A stretch of DNA of 64,000 bases, taken from positions 4,103,001 to 4,167,000 of the forward strand of contig NZ_JBBOXF010000001.1 of assembly GCF_038007465.1 (NCBI RefSeq), in the 5' to 3' direction. The translations under genes were made by a program, and so were the position numbers. Source of the DNA: Sporosarcina sp. FSL K6-1508 (GTDB taxonomy: Bacteria > Bacillota > Bacilli > Bacillales_A > Planococcaceae). The notes under the pieces are model-generated. The model made no database searches. It had not been told where the DNA came from and saw nothing but the letters and a program-made list of their open reading frames with translations. Of this stretch, positions 32,241-41,312 are shown one piece after another (position 1 is the first letter of the stretch; each line of letters opens with the position of its first letter).

Positions 32241-32272
32241 AAGAAAATAGTCATCTGAAGTAGATGACTATC
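32241..32272 (-). terminator. Intrinsic terminator of the ymfK-rodZ unit
   Basis: ATAGTCATC (32247-32255) and GATGACTAT (32263-32271) form a perfect 9-bp stem that overlaps the rodZ stop. TTTTCTTT follows on the minus strand. Confidence 0.8.
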
Positions 32273-33149
32273 ACTCTTTCTTGTATTCAATCACAATGTT
32301 TTGCGGAACAGTTGCCTGTGGCGGTACGCCGTACTCAAGTAACTCTCCGTTTACATAGATTTCAGTAGACATTGGGCGCCCTACACGGATTCTGACATTG
32401 TCTGTTGCAGAGACATCAAATTCAATCGATTCTCCTGCGTTCATAACACGTGCAGGTGTCATCCATTCTTTTCCGGTATTATCTTTAACACCGATCCAAG
32501 ATCCTCCCGTTAAGCGAATCTCAAGTTGGAATGATTCCGCTCCGGTTAGCCCATACATTGATGTTTCCCCGCTTGCACTTTCAAAAGTTAAAGCTTGGGG
32601 TTCTGGCTCCGGTTCTTCTTCTACTTCTTCTTCTACTACAGGCTTTTCCTCTGCCTTATCTTTGTCGGCCTTAGGAGGATCCTGCTTGCTATTTTCCATT
32701 GTTACTGGCGAATTCGTCCCGCCGCTATCCACGTCCACCTGTTTGCCAGGAGATGTTCCTTGATAGAGAGTCCAAATAACAACCAAGATAACGATGATAA
32801 ATAAAGCAACAATTATTTTCGGCATCATTTCATTTAGCTGTGTATTGCTTTTCAAACCCCTTTTGCGTGTTAATGTCGGTGAAGAAAGCTGACCCGATTC
32901 TTCTTCAGCCGGCACTGCTGGAGCTGTATCTTTATACATAGCAAGCATTTCATCGGGATCAAGGCCTACCGCCTCCGCATATTGCTTGATAAACGCCCGC
33001 ACATAAAATGAACCGGGCATCATACTAAAATCTTCGTTTTCGATACCGGAAAGGTACCGTTTCTGTATTTTCGTTATTGACTGTAAATCATCCAATGTAA
33101 ATCCTTTAGCCGTTCTCGCCTGCTTGAGACGATCACCTAATCCGGTCAC
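32271..33149 (-). CDS. rodZ: RodZ-like cell shape protein (YmfM)
   Basis: A 292-residue protein with an N-terminal helix-turn-helix (GDRLKQARTAKGFTLDDLQ, ITKIQKRYLSGIENEDFSMM), one membrane helix (IIVALFIIVILVVIWTLY, about 112-129), an acidic/proline linker (KPVVEEEVEEEPEPEPQ) and a C-terminal DUF4115 domain (LEIRLTGGSWIGVKDNTGKEW, in part). RodZ links the MreB cytoskeleton to the cell-wall machinery. GTG 33149 is chosen: AGGCAGGTG lies about six bases upstream and the N terminus (VTGLGDRLKQAR) then matches B. subtilis YmfM. The longer frame overlaps ymfK. Confidence 0.9.
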   Translation of the reverse strand: MTGLGDRLKQARTAKGFTLDDLQSITKIQKRYLSGIENEDFSMMPGSFYVRAFIKQYAEAVGLDPDEMLAMYKDTAPAVPAEEESGQLSSPTLTRKRGLKSNTQLNEMMPKIIVALFIIVILVVIWTLYQGTSPGKQVDVDSGGTNSPVTMENSKQDPPKADKDKAEEKPVVEEEVEEEPEPEPQALTFESASGETSMYGLTGAESFQLEIRLTGGSWIGVKDNTGKEWMTPARVMNAGESIEFDVSATDNVRIRVGRPMSTEIYVNGELLEYGVPPQATVPQNIVIEYKKE

Positions 33150-33165
33150 CAAAAACACCTGCCTA

Positions 33166-33963
33166 TCAGAAGTTAAACAAACCCGATCCATCCATTGTTC
33201 CACGGTCGGACATCATATGGTTTTTTTCCATCATTTCATATGTAATTTCTTGATCTGGATCTGTTCGTAATTCAATAATGTAATCAAAGTCTTCAATATT
33301 ATATTCGGAATGCTGAACAAACATATCCGGATGCTCAACCACTTTTATAGATGGCATGCGCATCATTTCCCTAACGAGTTGCATATGGCGCTCATCTTCC
33401 GCCTGCCGTGTAACGATTCCGTCAAGAATAAAGATATTATCTTTAGAGAATTCATCGCCCGCTAAGTTTTTACGCAACGTTTGCTTAATCATTGTCGATG
33501 AAAGGAAAATCCACTTTTTGTTCGCACAGACGCTAGCGGCAACAACCGATTCAGTTTTCCCAACACGCGGCATCCCGCGTACACCAATCAATTTATGGCC
33601 TTCTTGCTTGAAGATTTCTGCCATGAAATCAACCAGAATCCCGAGATCTCTTCGCAGAAACCGGAATGTTTTTCTTTCATCCGCATCGCGCTGAATATAA
33701 CGCCCATGCCGGACCGCAAGAATATCGCGCAACTTCGGTTCACGAATTTTTATCACATGAATTGTTTCCATCGTTTCAGCGATTTGTTCAAAACGTGCTA
33801 TTTGATCGTCGTTATCAGCCCGCAGCAACATTCCGCGATGTCCGCCATCGACACCATTAATTGTAACGATGTTCACGCGTAGCATTCCAAGCAGCGACGA
33901 AATATCACCCAGAAGACCAGGACGGTTAACCTGAATTTCGTATTCAAGATACCATTCACCCAT
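33166..33963 (-). CDS. ymfK: YmfK family protein (DUF3388) with ACT-like N terminus
   Basis: A 265-residue protein. The N-terminal 75 residues look like an ACT domain (YEIQVNRPGLLGDISSLLGM, NIVTINGVDGGHRGM). The larger C-terminal DUF3388 region includes a P-loop-like GVRGMPRVGKTES, so nucleotide binding is possible. The function is unknown. ATG 33963 is chosen because AAAGGGGTG lies upstream and the length equals B. subtilis YmfK (265). It precedes rodZ by 16 bases. The ymfJ gene that usually lies between ymfI and ymfK is absent here. Confidence 0.85.
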   Translation of the reverse strand: MGEWYLEYEIQVNRPGLLGDISSLLGMLRVNIVTINGVDGGHRGMLLRADNDDQIARFEQIAETMETIHVIKIREPKLRDILAVRHGRYIQRDADERKTFRFLRRDLGILVDFMAEIFKQEGHKLIGVRGMPRVGKTESVVAASVCANKKWIFLSSTMIKQTLRKNLAGDEFSKDNIFILDGIVTRQAEDERHMQLVREMMRMPSIKVVEHPDMFVQHSEYNIEDFDYIIELRTDPDQEITYEMMEKNHMMSDRGTMDGSGLFNF

Positions 33964-34064
33964 CCGACACACACCCCTTTGCCGTTTTTTTGAACACGTA
34001 CTACTTATAGGACGCACAAGAAGCAACTTAGTTCTATGATAGCGGATTTAACGCATTATGAAAA

Positions 34065-34112
34065 GGAAAAAGGGGAAATAGAGAACGAGGATTGTGGTCC
34101 TTCCCTTTCCTG
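34065..34112 (-). terminator. Possible terminator after ymfI
   Basis: GGAAAAAGGGGAA (34065-34077) can pair imperfectly with TTCCCTTTCC (34101-34110), two bases past the ymfI stop. A pyrimidine-rich but interrupted T run follows on the minus strand. Confidence 0.4.
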
Positions 34113-34114
34113 TC

Positions 34115-34849
34115 TCAAATATACCAGCCGCCATTCACTTTCATAATTTCGCCCGTTATGTAATCTGCCTTGCCGCTTAACAGGAAATTCACCGCTTCGG
34201 CAACATGCGCGGGCGTCCCTGTTCTCATAAGCGGAATCTCATCGATGACCATCTGTCGTTCGTCCATTGGTATATCACTGTTCATGCGGGTTTCAATCCA
34301 TCCCGGAGCGATAGCATTGACGCGAATTCCTGATAAGGCTGCTTCTTTCGCATACGCTTTCACAAAAGCATGTTGTGCCCCCTTCACAGCAGAATACATC
34401 ACTTCTCCGGCCGCCCCTGTATTGCCCCAAATTGAACCTATCATTACAATGTATGATTGTTCAAATTTGCGTAATTGAGGAGAGACAAGACCTATAAATC
34501 GTGCAGGGTTTTGTACATGAACTTTCCATAATGCATCCATGTCTTCCGCAGTCGTTTCCGTTAATAGTTTCATCATCGATTGGCCATTCGCAACAACGAC
34601 AGCACGAACATGCCGGACTTGTCTAGCAAGTGTTTCCGCACTGTCAAGCGTACTGAAATCCGCCTGAACCAATAGAAAATCTGATTGCGGATAATCCACA
34701 ATCAGTTCCCTCTGCAAATTCCCGATATGTGCTGCGTTTTCATTGTAATGGAGGAATAGCGACCAGCCTGCTGATGCTAAGTCCCGGCTAATCGCCTCGC
34801 CTATTCCACCAGATGCGCCAAGAACGACGCAGTATTTCCGTTCTGTCAT
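34115..34849 (-). CDS. ymfI: YmfI, short-chain dehydrogenase (EF-P 5-aminopentanone reductase)
   Basis: A 244-residue SDR. The cofactor motif GASGGIG is at residues 11-17, and the catalytic elements are IGSIWGNTG (Ser) and MYSAVKGAQHAFVKAYA (Tyr-x3-Lys). INAIAPGWIETRM and TGEIMKVNGGWYI are also typical. In B. subtilis YmfI reduces the EF-P lysine modification 5-aminopentanone to 5-aminopentanol; the assignment rests on synteny with ymfF-ymfH because SDR sequences alone are not specific. Its ATG overlaps the ymfH stop by four bases. Confidence 0.85.
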   Translation of the reverse strand: MTERKYCVVLGASGGIGEAISRDLASAGWSLFLHYNENAAHIGNLQRELIVDYPQSDFLLVQADFSTLDSAETLARQVRHVRAVVVANGQSMMKLLTETTAEDMDALWKVHVQNPARFIGLVSPQLRKFEQSYIVMIGSIWGNTGAAGEVMYSAVKGAQHAFVKAYAKEAALSGIRVNAIAPGWIETRMNSDIPMDERQMVIDEIPLMRTGTPAHVAEAVNFLLSGKADYITGEIMKVNGGWYI

Positions 34850-36144
34850 TGTGCCTTTTCAGCTGGAACGATTGAATAAACCGTATGACCGCTTTCATCT
34901 GAAAATGTATGGAATGCATCTTTCAAATCTTCGAGCGTTAATTTTTCGAGCGTCGGCACAACATCGAACAAGTTCATGTTATTGAACGTGTAACGTGTAA
35001 ACTGGTTAGCGATAAATTCAGGTGAATTTAATGAACGCATGAATTGGCCAATTTTCTTTTTCCTCATCCTATTTAGTTCTAAATCTGTTATAGGCCACGT
35101 TTTCACAGCATTTTGTATCGTTGTCCGGATTTCTTTCTCCAGTTGCTCTGGCTGCTCAGTGTCAGAACCAATCATCGCGAAACCGAATCCGTTTTCCATC
35201 GTGAAGTCATATGAAAACGATTCATCGATAAGCCCATCATTATAGGCTTCCGTGAAGAAATCGGAGGATCTGCCAAACAGAATATCAAGGACAAGCCCTG
35301 CGGAAAGTTCTTGAATGAGCATCTCTTCTCCTTCAATATCCGTTTTATTGCATTTCAAACCCATATTAAATTTCGGTTTCGATATATCCATAGCAAGTGT
35401 CCGATCAGACAATGCAACGGTATCCGCTTCTGTTGGAAAACTTCGTACAATTTCTGCAGGATCATCGAATGTTTTTGCATCCTGATTCTTTTTAATGAAT
35501 GCCATCATCTCCGCAGGATCAACAGCACCAACAACAAAAAGCACCATATTGGACGGATGGTAGAAGGTTTCATAGCATTCATACAAATAGTCCGCCGTGA
35601 TATCTTGAATCGAGGCGACCGTACCGGCAATGTCAATTTTCACAGGATGCTCATGGTACAGGTTTTCAATTGTGCCAAAATATAAACGCCAATCCGGCTG
35701 ATCATCATACATCGTTATTTCCTGGGCAATGATTCCTTTTTCCTTATCAACTGTTTTTTCCGTAAAATAAGGCTCCTGCACAAAATCCAGTAGAATCTCT
35801 GTATTGTCATACAACTTATCTGTAGCAGAGAACAAATAAGCAGTTCGTGTGAATGAAGTAAACGCATTGGCGGAAGCCCCGTTCACACTAAATTTCTGGA
35901 AAACATCCCCGTCTTCTTTTTCAAACATTTTATGCTCAAGGAAATGAGCGATACCGTCCGGAACCGTCACTTCTTCAGTCTTTCCGCGTGGTATGAATGT
36001 CCGGTCGATTGAACCATATTTAGTCGTGAATGTCACAAATGTTTTTGAAAATCCACGCTTTGGTAAAATATAGACGTCCAATCCATTGGCGAGCTTCTCG
36101 TTATATAATGTTTCCTGCAAATTATCGAATTGAATCTTTTCCAT
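34846..36144 (-). CDS. ymfH: YmfH, M16 zinc metallopeptidase
   Basis: A 432-residue pitrilysin-type peptidase with the inverted zinc motif HFLEH (H67, E70, H71) and the distal EKGIIAQEITMYDD that supplies the third ligand. It is active-type, in contrast with its partner YmfF, in which the motif is lost; M16B enzymes often work as such pairs. The substrate is unknown; the Bacillus pair has been linked to peptide processing. It starts two bases after the ymfF stop and its stop overlaps ymfI, so all three are co-translated. Confidence 0.93.
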   Translation of the reverse strand: MEKIQFDNLQETLYNEKLANGLDVYILPKRGFSKTFVTFTTKYGSIDRTFIPRGKTEEVTVPDGIAHFLEHKMFEKEDGDVFQKFSVNGASANAFTSFTRTAYLFSATDKLYDNTEILLDFVQEPYFTEKTVDKEKGIIAQEITMYDDQPDWRLYFGTIENLYHEHPVKIDIAGTVASIQDITADYLYECYETFYHPSNMVLFVVGAVDPAEMMAFIKKNQDAKTFDDPAEIVRSFPTEADTVALSDRTLAMDISKPKFNMGLKCNKTDIEGEEMLIQELSAGLVLDILFGRSSDFFTEAYNDGLIDESFSYDFTMENGFGFAMIGSDTEQPEQLEKEIRTTIQNAVKTWPITDLELNRMRKKKIGQFMRSLNSPEFIANQFTRYTFNNMNLFDVVPTLEKLTLEDLKDAFHTFSDESGHTVYSIVPAEKAQ

Positions 36145-36145
36145 C

Positions 36146-37420
36146 TTAGTTAGCCTCCTTGCCAGATAACAGATAAACGATTTCTAGTTTAATTTCAGAA
36201 GCCATGTTTTTTACATCCTCTTTGGAAACAGATTCCCAGCCAGAAATGATTGTTTCTGCAGTGAAATTTTCATCCAGTTCTTTGTATTGATCGAATACTT
36301 CAATCTGTCCTCGTGCGGAATCAAATGCACTTTTAATACCATTGGCGAGTAACGCTTTCGTCTGTTCCATTTCAAGGTCTGTAATTTCACCTTGTTGGAG
36401 TGCTGTCAGTTGTTCTTTAATAAGTTTAACGGCTTTCTCCTCAAGTTCAGCATCGATACCTGCCATTACATAGAGAAGTCCATAGTGGGAAGAATAAGAA
36501 CTTGATGCGTAGTACGCCATACTTTCTTTTTCCCGCACGTTCATGAATAGCTTACTGTGCGCAAAACCACCGAAAACTCCGTTGGTCACTTGCATTTTTG
36601 AATAATCGGGATGGCGGAAAGTAATAGGTGTACTGAAACCAAGATGTAGCTTCCCTTGTTTCATGTCTTGCTTTTCCTGAACATGGAGGACATCTTTATC
36701 CTTATCTGCCGGGGGTTGTGCTGCTGATTGGCGTCCATGTACTGAACGGCCATTGAACGTGAATAATGACCTAATTTTCTCAGTCATCTCCTCAACGTCA
36801 ATATCGCCTACAACATAGATATCGATTTCATCTTCATTTAACATGCTTTCATATGCTGCAAACAAATCTGCAGAGGTAAGTGCGTCTACGTCCGCTTCCG
36901 TTCCATACGAGGGTGCCGAAGCTGCGCTGTTGGGACGTATTATTTCAAGCATACGCTTTTGCGCATATCGTGTCTTGTCATCGTAAAGTGAACGAATTCG
37001 CTCTTTCACAGACCTTTTTTCACGGTTGACAACTGATTCATCGAACTGTCCGTTCTCCACGTTGGGATCAAAGATCACTGTCTGGATCAGGCTGAACACT
37101 TCTTCAAGCACTCCGCCTTCTGAAAGATATTCGTCATTAACACATTCAGCGGAGAGCGACACGATATGAGTCTCCCCACGTTTTCCAGCATCCGTGTACA
37201 AGACTGTTCCATATAATTCGTCCAAGGCATTGCGGAGTTCGGTTTGTGTTTGGTAACGGCCATTAGAATCTTCCAAGACATTTGCCAACACTGCGCGATG
37301 TGCCGCTTTCTTTTCATCAAGGGCTGTTTTCCACTTGACAGAAAAATTGACGGTTTTGAATTGTTCTGACTTACGGATATATAATGTGACGCCTTCTTGT
37401 AACTCGACTTTTTTGAACAT
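36146..37420 (-). CDS. ymfF: YmfF, M16 family peptidase-like protein without zinc motif
   Basis: A 424-residue M16 homologue. Where active members have HxxEH, it reads HRAVLANVLEDSNGRYQT, so zinc ligands are missing and it is probably the non-catalytic partner of YmfH. Other M16 features remain: REKRSVKERIRSLYDDKTRYAQKR and KLHLGFSTPITFRHPDYSKM, each in part. The length is typical. AGAGGTG precedes the ATG. It is the first gene of ymfF-ymfH-ymfI. Confidence 0.9.
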   Translation of the reverse strand: MFKKVELQEGVTLYIRKSEQFKTVNFSVKWKTALDEKKAAHRAVLANVLEDSNGRYQTQTELRNALDELYGTVLYTDAGKRGETHIVSLSAECVNDEYLSEGGVLEEVFSLIQTVIFDPNVENGQFDESVVNREKRSVKERIRSLYDDKTRYAQKRMLEIIRPNSAASAPSYGTEADVDALTSADLFAAYESMLNEDEIDIYVVGDIDVEEMTEKIRSLFTFNGRSVHGRQSAAQPPADKDKDVLHVQEKQDMKQGKLHLGFSTPITFRHPDYSKMQVTNGVFGGFAHSKLFMNVREKESMAYYASSSYSSHYGLLYVMAGIDAELEEKAVKLIKEQLTALQQGEITDLEMEQTKALLANGIKSAFDSARGQIEVFDQYKELDENFTAETIISGWESVSKEDVKNMASEIKLEIVYLLSGKEAN

Positions 37421-37462
37421 ATAAACACCTCTGTTTTAGTTAATATGCGGAATCCTCACTTC

Positions 37463-37492
37463 ACTATACATTCCGTAAGTCTAAAGATGCAA
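37463..37492 (-). promoter_or_regulatory. Sigma-A promoter of ymfF-ymfH-ymfI
   Basis: On the minus strand TTGCAT (37487-37492), 18 bases and TATAGT (37463-37468) lie 43 bases upstream of ymfF and downstream of the nup terminator. Confidence 0.6.
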
Positions 37493-37560
37493 ATAAACAG
37501 GTAAGGCATTTTAAAAAAGCAATCCCTACATGGATATGTGACCTACTTTCTATAGGCTCA

Positions 37561-37603
37561 AAAATACCTCGAAGTCCAACGTAACAGACTATCGAGGTAT
37601 TTT
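37561..37603 (-). terminator. Intrinsic terminator of the nup operon
   Basis: AAAATACCTCGAAGTC (37561-37576) pairs with GACTATCGAGGTATTTT (37587-37603) with one bulge. It lies seven bases past the nupQ stop. Confidence 0.88.
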
Positions 37604-37609
37604 CATTTT

Positions 37610-38569
37610 TTAACGATTTCCTTTAATATAAGGTTCCCCGCTCGCTTTTGGGGCTTTCGATCTTCCAATAAATCCTGCAAGCGCAAGAATCGTCAATGCG
37701 TACGGCAAGATATGCAAGTAAACAGCTGGAACGTTTTCCATGAAACTGATGCTCGACGAACTGATCGCAAGCGCTTGTGCGAATCCGAAGAACAATGCAG
37801 CGCCCATCGCACCAATCGGATGCCATTTACCAAAAATCATCGCAGCAAGTGCCATGAATCCTTGTCCGTTAATCGTGGCATGACTAAAATCATTCGTCAT
37901 CGTTTGCGAATAAATAGCTCCACCAATACCTGCCAAGCCTCCCGATATAATAACCGCAATATAACGGATTTTCGTTACATTGATGCCCATCGTATCGGCA
38001 GCCATCGGATGTTCGCCGACTGACCGAAGACGAAGGCCAAATGGCGTTTTATAGATAATGAACCATGCTAGAAAAGCAAGTCCGATCGCTAATATCGAAG
38101 AACCATAAATCCCTTTGAAAAGTAGCGGTCCGATAAACGGAATTTCATGTAAAATCGGAACATTGAAACGTGGGATGCTCTGTTGGATAAAATCGGTTTG
38201 CCCTTTACCATAGATCATTTTTACAGAGAACAAAGCAATGGCAATACCAAGCATATTGATGGCCACCCCTGACACCACTTGGTCAGCACGAAATGTAATT
38301 GATGCAACAGCATGCATAATAGAGAAGACGGCAGAAACAACCATTGCCACAAGTAATGCAAGCCACGGTGTCCATGCACCGAAAGTGTCAGCGTAAATCA
38401 GATTGAATAAAATACCGATAAAAGCACCCATTACCATTAGTCCTTCGAGTCCGATGTTTACTACACCCGCACGTTCCGAGAAGACGCCTCCGATAGCAGT
38501 GAAAATAAGAGGGGCAGCGTATGAAATGGTCATCGGGATAATGAAATAAAGTATCTCTAGAATGCTCAT
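37610..38569 (-). CDS. nupQ: Nucleoside ABC transporter permease (NupQ/YufQ-like)
   Basis: A 319-residue permease of the BPD_transp_2 family with about eight to nine membrane segments. Family motifs are GGVFSERAGVVNIGLEGLMV near the N terminus, FRADQVVSGVAINMLGIA and YKTPFGLRLRSVGEHP. It works with NupP as the heterodimeric channel of a purine nucleoside importer whose substrate protein and ATPase are NupN and NupO. It starts one base after the nupP stop and ends at a strong terminator. Confidence 0.9.
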   Translation of the reverse strand: MSILEILYFIIPMTISYAAPLIFTAIGGVFSERAGVVNIGLEGLMVMGAFIGILFNLIYADTFGAWTPWLALLVAMVVSAVFSIMHAVASITFRADQVVSGVAINMLGIAIALFSVKMIYGKGQTDFIQQSIPRFNVPILHEIPFIGPLLFKGIYGSSILAIGLAFLAWFIIYKTPFGLRLRSVGEHPMAADTMGINVTKIRYIAVIISGGLAGIGGAIYSQTMTNDFSHATINGQGFMALAAMIFGKWHPIGAMGAALFFGFAQALAISSSSISFMENVPAVYLHILPYALTILALAGFIGRSKAPKASGEPYIKGNR

Positions 38570-38570
38570 A

Positions 38571-39617
38571 TCATTTCGCCTCCTTTTTCTTTTTCATCTT
38601 GCTAAGAAGAACCCGAATGATATAGCCTGATGCAACAAAGAATATGATAAGTGCAATGACAATTGAAACAATTTCAATTGGTACTCCTGCTTCATTCGGC
38701 ATATTGCCGGCACCATATTTTAATGATCCGAACAGTGATGCCCCGAACACAACCCCAAGAGGCGTATTTGCGCCTAATAAGGCGACGGCAATCCCGTCAA
38801 ATCCAATACCAGTGAATGCACCGCGATTCACCATGTTACCAAATGTTCCAAGAGCCTCCATCGCACCTCCAAGTCCCGCGAATGCACCCGAGACTACCAT
38901 AGACAGGATAATGTTCTTTTTCACGTTCATTCCTGCATATTGAGAAGCGTGGTCATTAAAACCGACCGATTTAAGCTCAAAACCTGTTTTTGTTTTTTCC
39001 AAGATGAACCACATGACCGCCACCATCGCAAGTGCAACGAAAATCCCATAATGCATCGTAGAAAAGTCGGTCAAATTGGACAGAAATTCTGAACGAAGCG
39101 ATGCAGTTTGATGAATTTTCTCAGTCTTATAGCCGCCATCCGAGACTGCTTTAATCAGCGCATTCACTGTATGAAGCGCGATATAGTTCATCATGATTGT
39201 GACGATAACTTCATGTACTTGAAGTGTCGCCTTCAAAATGCCTGGAATAAGTCCCCAGAGTGCTCCTGCCAATGCCGCGGCAATAAGAGCAAGCGGTAAG
39301 TGAATGATTTTCGGCAGTTCAACCGCCATTCCGACGTATGCTGCTGCAAACCAGCCAACCATCAATTGTCCTTCTACTCCAATATTGAAGAGCCCTGTAC
39401 GGAATGCAAAAGCAACAGCAAGACCCGCTAATATATAAGGGCTTATTTGACGAATCGTTTCTCCTATTGAATACATATCTCCGAAAATACCATTCCATAA
39501 TGCAGTATATCCAACAATCGGATTGTATCCGCTAAAGTACATAACGATTGCCCCGACAAGCAGTCCTAGAATAATCGAGATGATGGGTACCAATATATTT
39601 ACAACTTTATTCGACAT
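38571..39617 (-). CDS. nupP: Nucleoside ABC transporter permease (NupP/YufP-like)
   Basis: A 348-residue permease with about eight to ten membrane segments. It carries FRTGLFNIGVEGQLMVGWFA, the usual permease motif for this family, and TGFELKSVGFNDHASQYAG, which is thought to meet the ATPase. ATG 39617 is preferred over two upstream in-frame starts because AAGGTG is then nine bases away, and it gives the same length as B. subtilis NupP. It overlaps the end of nupO by 11 bases, so the two are coupled. Confidence 0.9.
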   Translation of the reverse strand: MSNKVVNILVPIISIILGLLVGAIVMYFSGYNPIVGYTALWNGIFGDMYSIGETIRQISPYILAGLAVAFAFRTGLFNIGVEGQLMVGWFAAAYVGMAVELPKIIHLPLALIAAALAGALWGLIPGILKATLQVHEVIVTIMMNYIALHTVNALIKAVSDGGYKTEKIHQTASLRSEFLSNLTDFSTMHYGIFVALAMVAVMWFILEKTKTGFELKSVGFNDHASQYAGMNVKKNIILSMVVSGAFAGLGGAMEALGTFGNMVNRGAFTGIGFDGIAVALLGANTPLGVVFGASLFGSLKYGAGNMPNEAGVPIEIVSIVIALIIFFVASGYIIRVLLSKMKKKKEAK

Positions 39618-41178
39618 GGTGATCATCACCTTCTTTCAAAACAACTTCTTCCCCTTTACTGACAGCCCCATCCTTCGAGTGGCCAGCCATCAGAAGACCC
39701 AGTTGCTGTTCAGTTGTTTCAACAGGTATTACCGTATCTACAATAACACCATCGTAAATAACTGCAATACGGTCAGAAACATTCATGACCTCATCCAATT
39801 CAAACGAAATAAGAAGAACAGCTTTTCCATTATCACGTTGCTCTATTAATCTTTTATGAATGAATTCAATCGCACCGACATCAAGACCCCGTGTTGGAAG
39901 AGCAGCGATAAGTAAATCTGGATTCCGAACCACTTCACGGCCGATGATAAGTTTTTGCTGATTACCGCCTGAAAGCGCACGGACCAACTCATGCTCACCT
40001 TGCGTCCGTACGTCGAACATCTCGATGATTTCTTTTGCTTCTTCAGATACGACTTTATAATTCATGATGCCATTTTTGGAAAAAGGTTTTTTATAATAGC
40101 TTTGTAAAGCTGCATTATAGCCAACAGAGAAGTCAAGAACTAGTCCGTGTTTATGACGATCTTGGGGAATATGACCCAGACCCGATTCTGTAATCTCACG
40201 CGGTTTTTTTCCCGTGATATCTTTGGAATCAAGAAATATTTTTCCGCTTTTCACTTTACGAAGACCTGTTATTGCTTCTATTAATTCAGATTGACCATTT
40301 CCATCAATTCCTGCAATCCCTACTATTTCACCTTTGCGGACAGAGAGATTCAATCCTTTCAATTTCCTAATCCCTCGATAGTCTTCGACGACAAGATTTT
40401 CAATGCGAAGTACTTCCTCTGTGGGATGGGAGGGTCCTTTTTCTGTTTTGAACGTCACTTGACGTCCTACCATTAACGTCGCCAGCTCTTCTGGATTCGT
40501 TTCTGAAGTAATAACCGTTCCAATCCCTTTACCTTTACGGATAATCGTCACACGATCAGATACATCCATTATTTCCTGCAGTTTGTGTGTAATGATAATA
40601 ATCGATTTTCCTTCTTCAATCAGTTTTTTCATGATTGAAATCAGTTCAGTAATTTCTTGGGGCGTCAAAGATGCAGTTGGTTCATCAAAAATAAGAATTT
40701 CCGCTCCACGATAAAGCGTTTTCAAAATTTCAACCCGTTGTTGCATACCAACCGAAATATCCTCAATCTTTGCATAAGGATCCACGTCAAGTCCATATAA
40801 CTTCGAAATTTCAGCTACTTTTTTTGCAGCGTCCTTCACGTTAATCATACCCATTTTTTTCGGTTCATTACCTAGAATGATATTTTCTGTGACTGTCAGA
40901 TTTTCTACTAGCATGAAATGCTGATGCACCATTCCGATACCCAAATTATTCGCGACATTGGGATCCGTAATGGCAGTTGCTTTTCCTCGCACCCTAATTT
41001 CTCCGCCTTCAGGCTGGTAAAGACCAAACAGAACGTTCATTAATGTAGATTTCCCTGCGCCGTTCTCACCTAATAAAGCATGAATTTCACCTTTTTCAAG
41101 CTGAAGAGTTATATCGTCGTTGGCAACAAAATTACCGAACTCCTTTCGGATATTCAGCATTTCTATAACATATTCCAC
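39607..41178 (-). CDS. nupO: Nucleoside ABC transporter ATP-binding protein (NupO/YufO-like)
   Basis: A 523-residue protein with two ATPase domains in tandem. The first has LLGENGAGKST, a signature-like ISVGMQQRVEIL and LIFDEPTASLT; the second has GIAGIDGNGQSEL and a signature LSGGNQQKLIIGRE with the degenerate LIAALPTRGLD. This asymmetry is normal for sugar- and nucleoside-type importers. GTG 41178 is chosen because GAGGGAG lies upstream and the start EYVIEMLNIRKEFG matches B. subtilis NupO; a GTG at 41187 abuts that site. Confidence 0.93.
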   Translation of the reverse strand: MEYVIEMLNIRKEFGNFVANDDITLQLEKGEIHALLGENGAGKSTLMNVLFGLYQPEGGEIRVRGKATAITDPNVANNLGIGMVHQHFMLVENLTVTENIILGNEPKKMGMINVKDAAKKVAEISKLYGLDVDPYAKIEDISVGMQQRVEILKTLYRGAEILIFDEPTASLTPQEITELISIMKKLIEEGKSIIIITHKLQEIMDVSDRVTIIRKGKGIGTVITSETNPEELATLMVGRQVTFKTEKGPSHPTEEVLRIENLVVEDYRGIRKLKGLNLSVRKGEIVGIAGIDGNGQSELIEAITGLRKVKSGKIFLDSKDITGKKPREITESGLGHIPQDRHKHGLVLDFSVGYNAALQSYYKKPFSKNGIMNYKVVSEEAKEIIEMFDVRTQGEHELVRALSGGNQQKLIIGREVVRNPDLLIAALPTRGLDVGAIEFIHKRLIEQRDNGKAVLLISFELDEVMNVSDRIAVIYDGVIVDTVIPVETTEQQLGLLMAGHSKDGAVSKGEEVVLKEGDDHHVE

Positions 41179-41265
41179 TGGGTCCACTCCCTCGCGTATG
41201 CGTATGTAAGATTAAATTAACACAAGAAAAGAAACCTTGTACGGAATCTTTTCTTCTATTAATTT

Positions 41266-41302
41266 AAATCATGAAGGCCGAACTACTTCGGTCTTCATGA
41301 TT
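41266..41302 (-). terminator. Hairpin between nupN and nupO
   Basis: AAATCATGAAGGCCG (41266-41280) pairs with CGGTCTTCATGATT (41289-41302), with no long T run on the minus strand. As the binding protein gene is first and needed in excess, it may stabilise nupN mRNA or attenuate the rest. Confidence 0.6.
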
Positions 41303-41312
41303 GCTTATACTT

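Noticed and set aside
41188..41312. Additional small gene between nupN and nupO
   Set aside because: The gap contains only hairpins and the nupO ribosome binding site.
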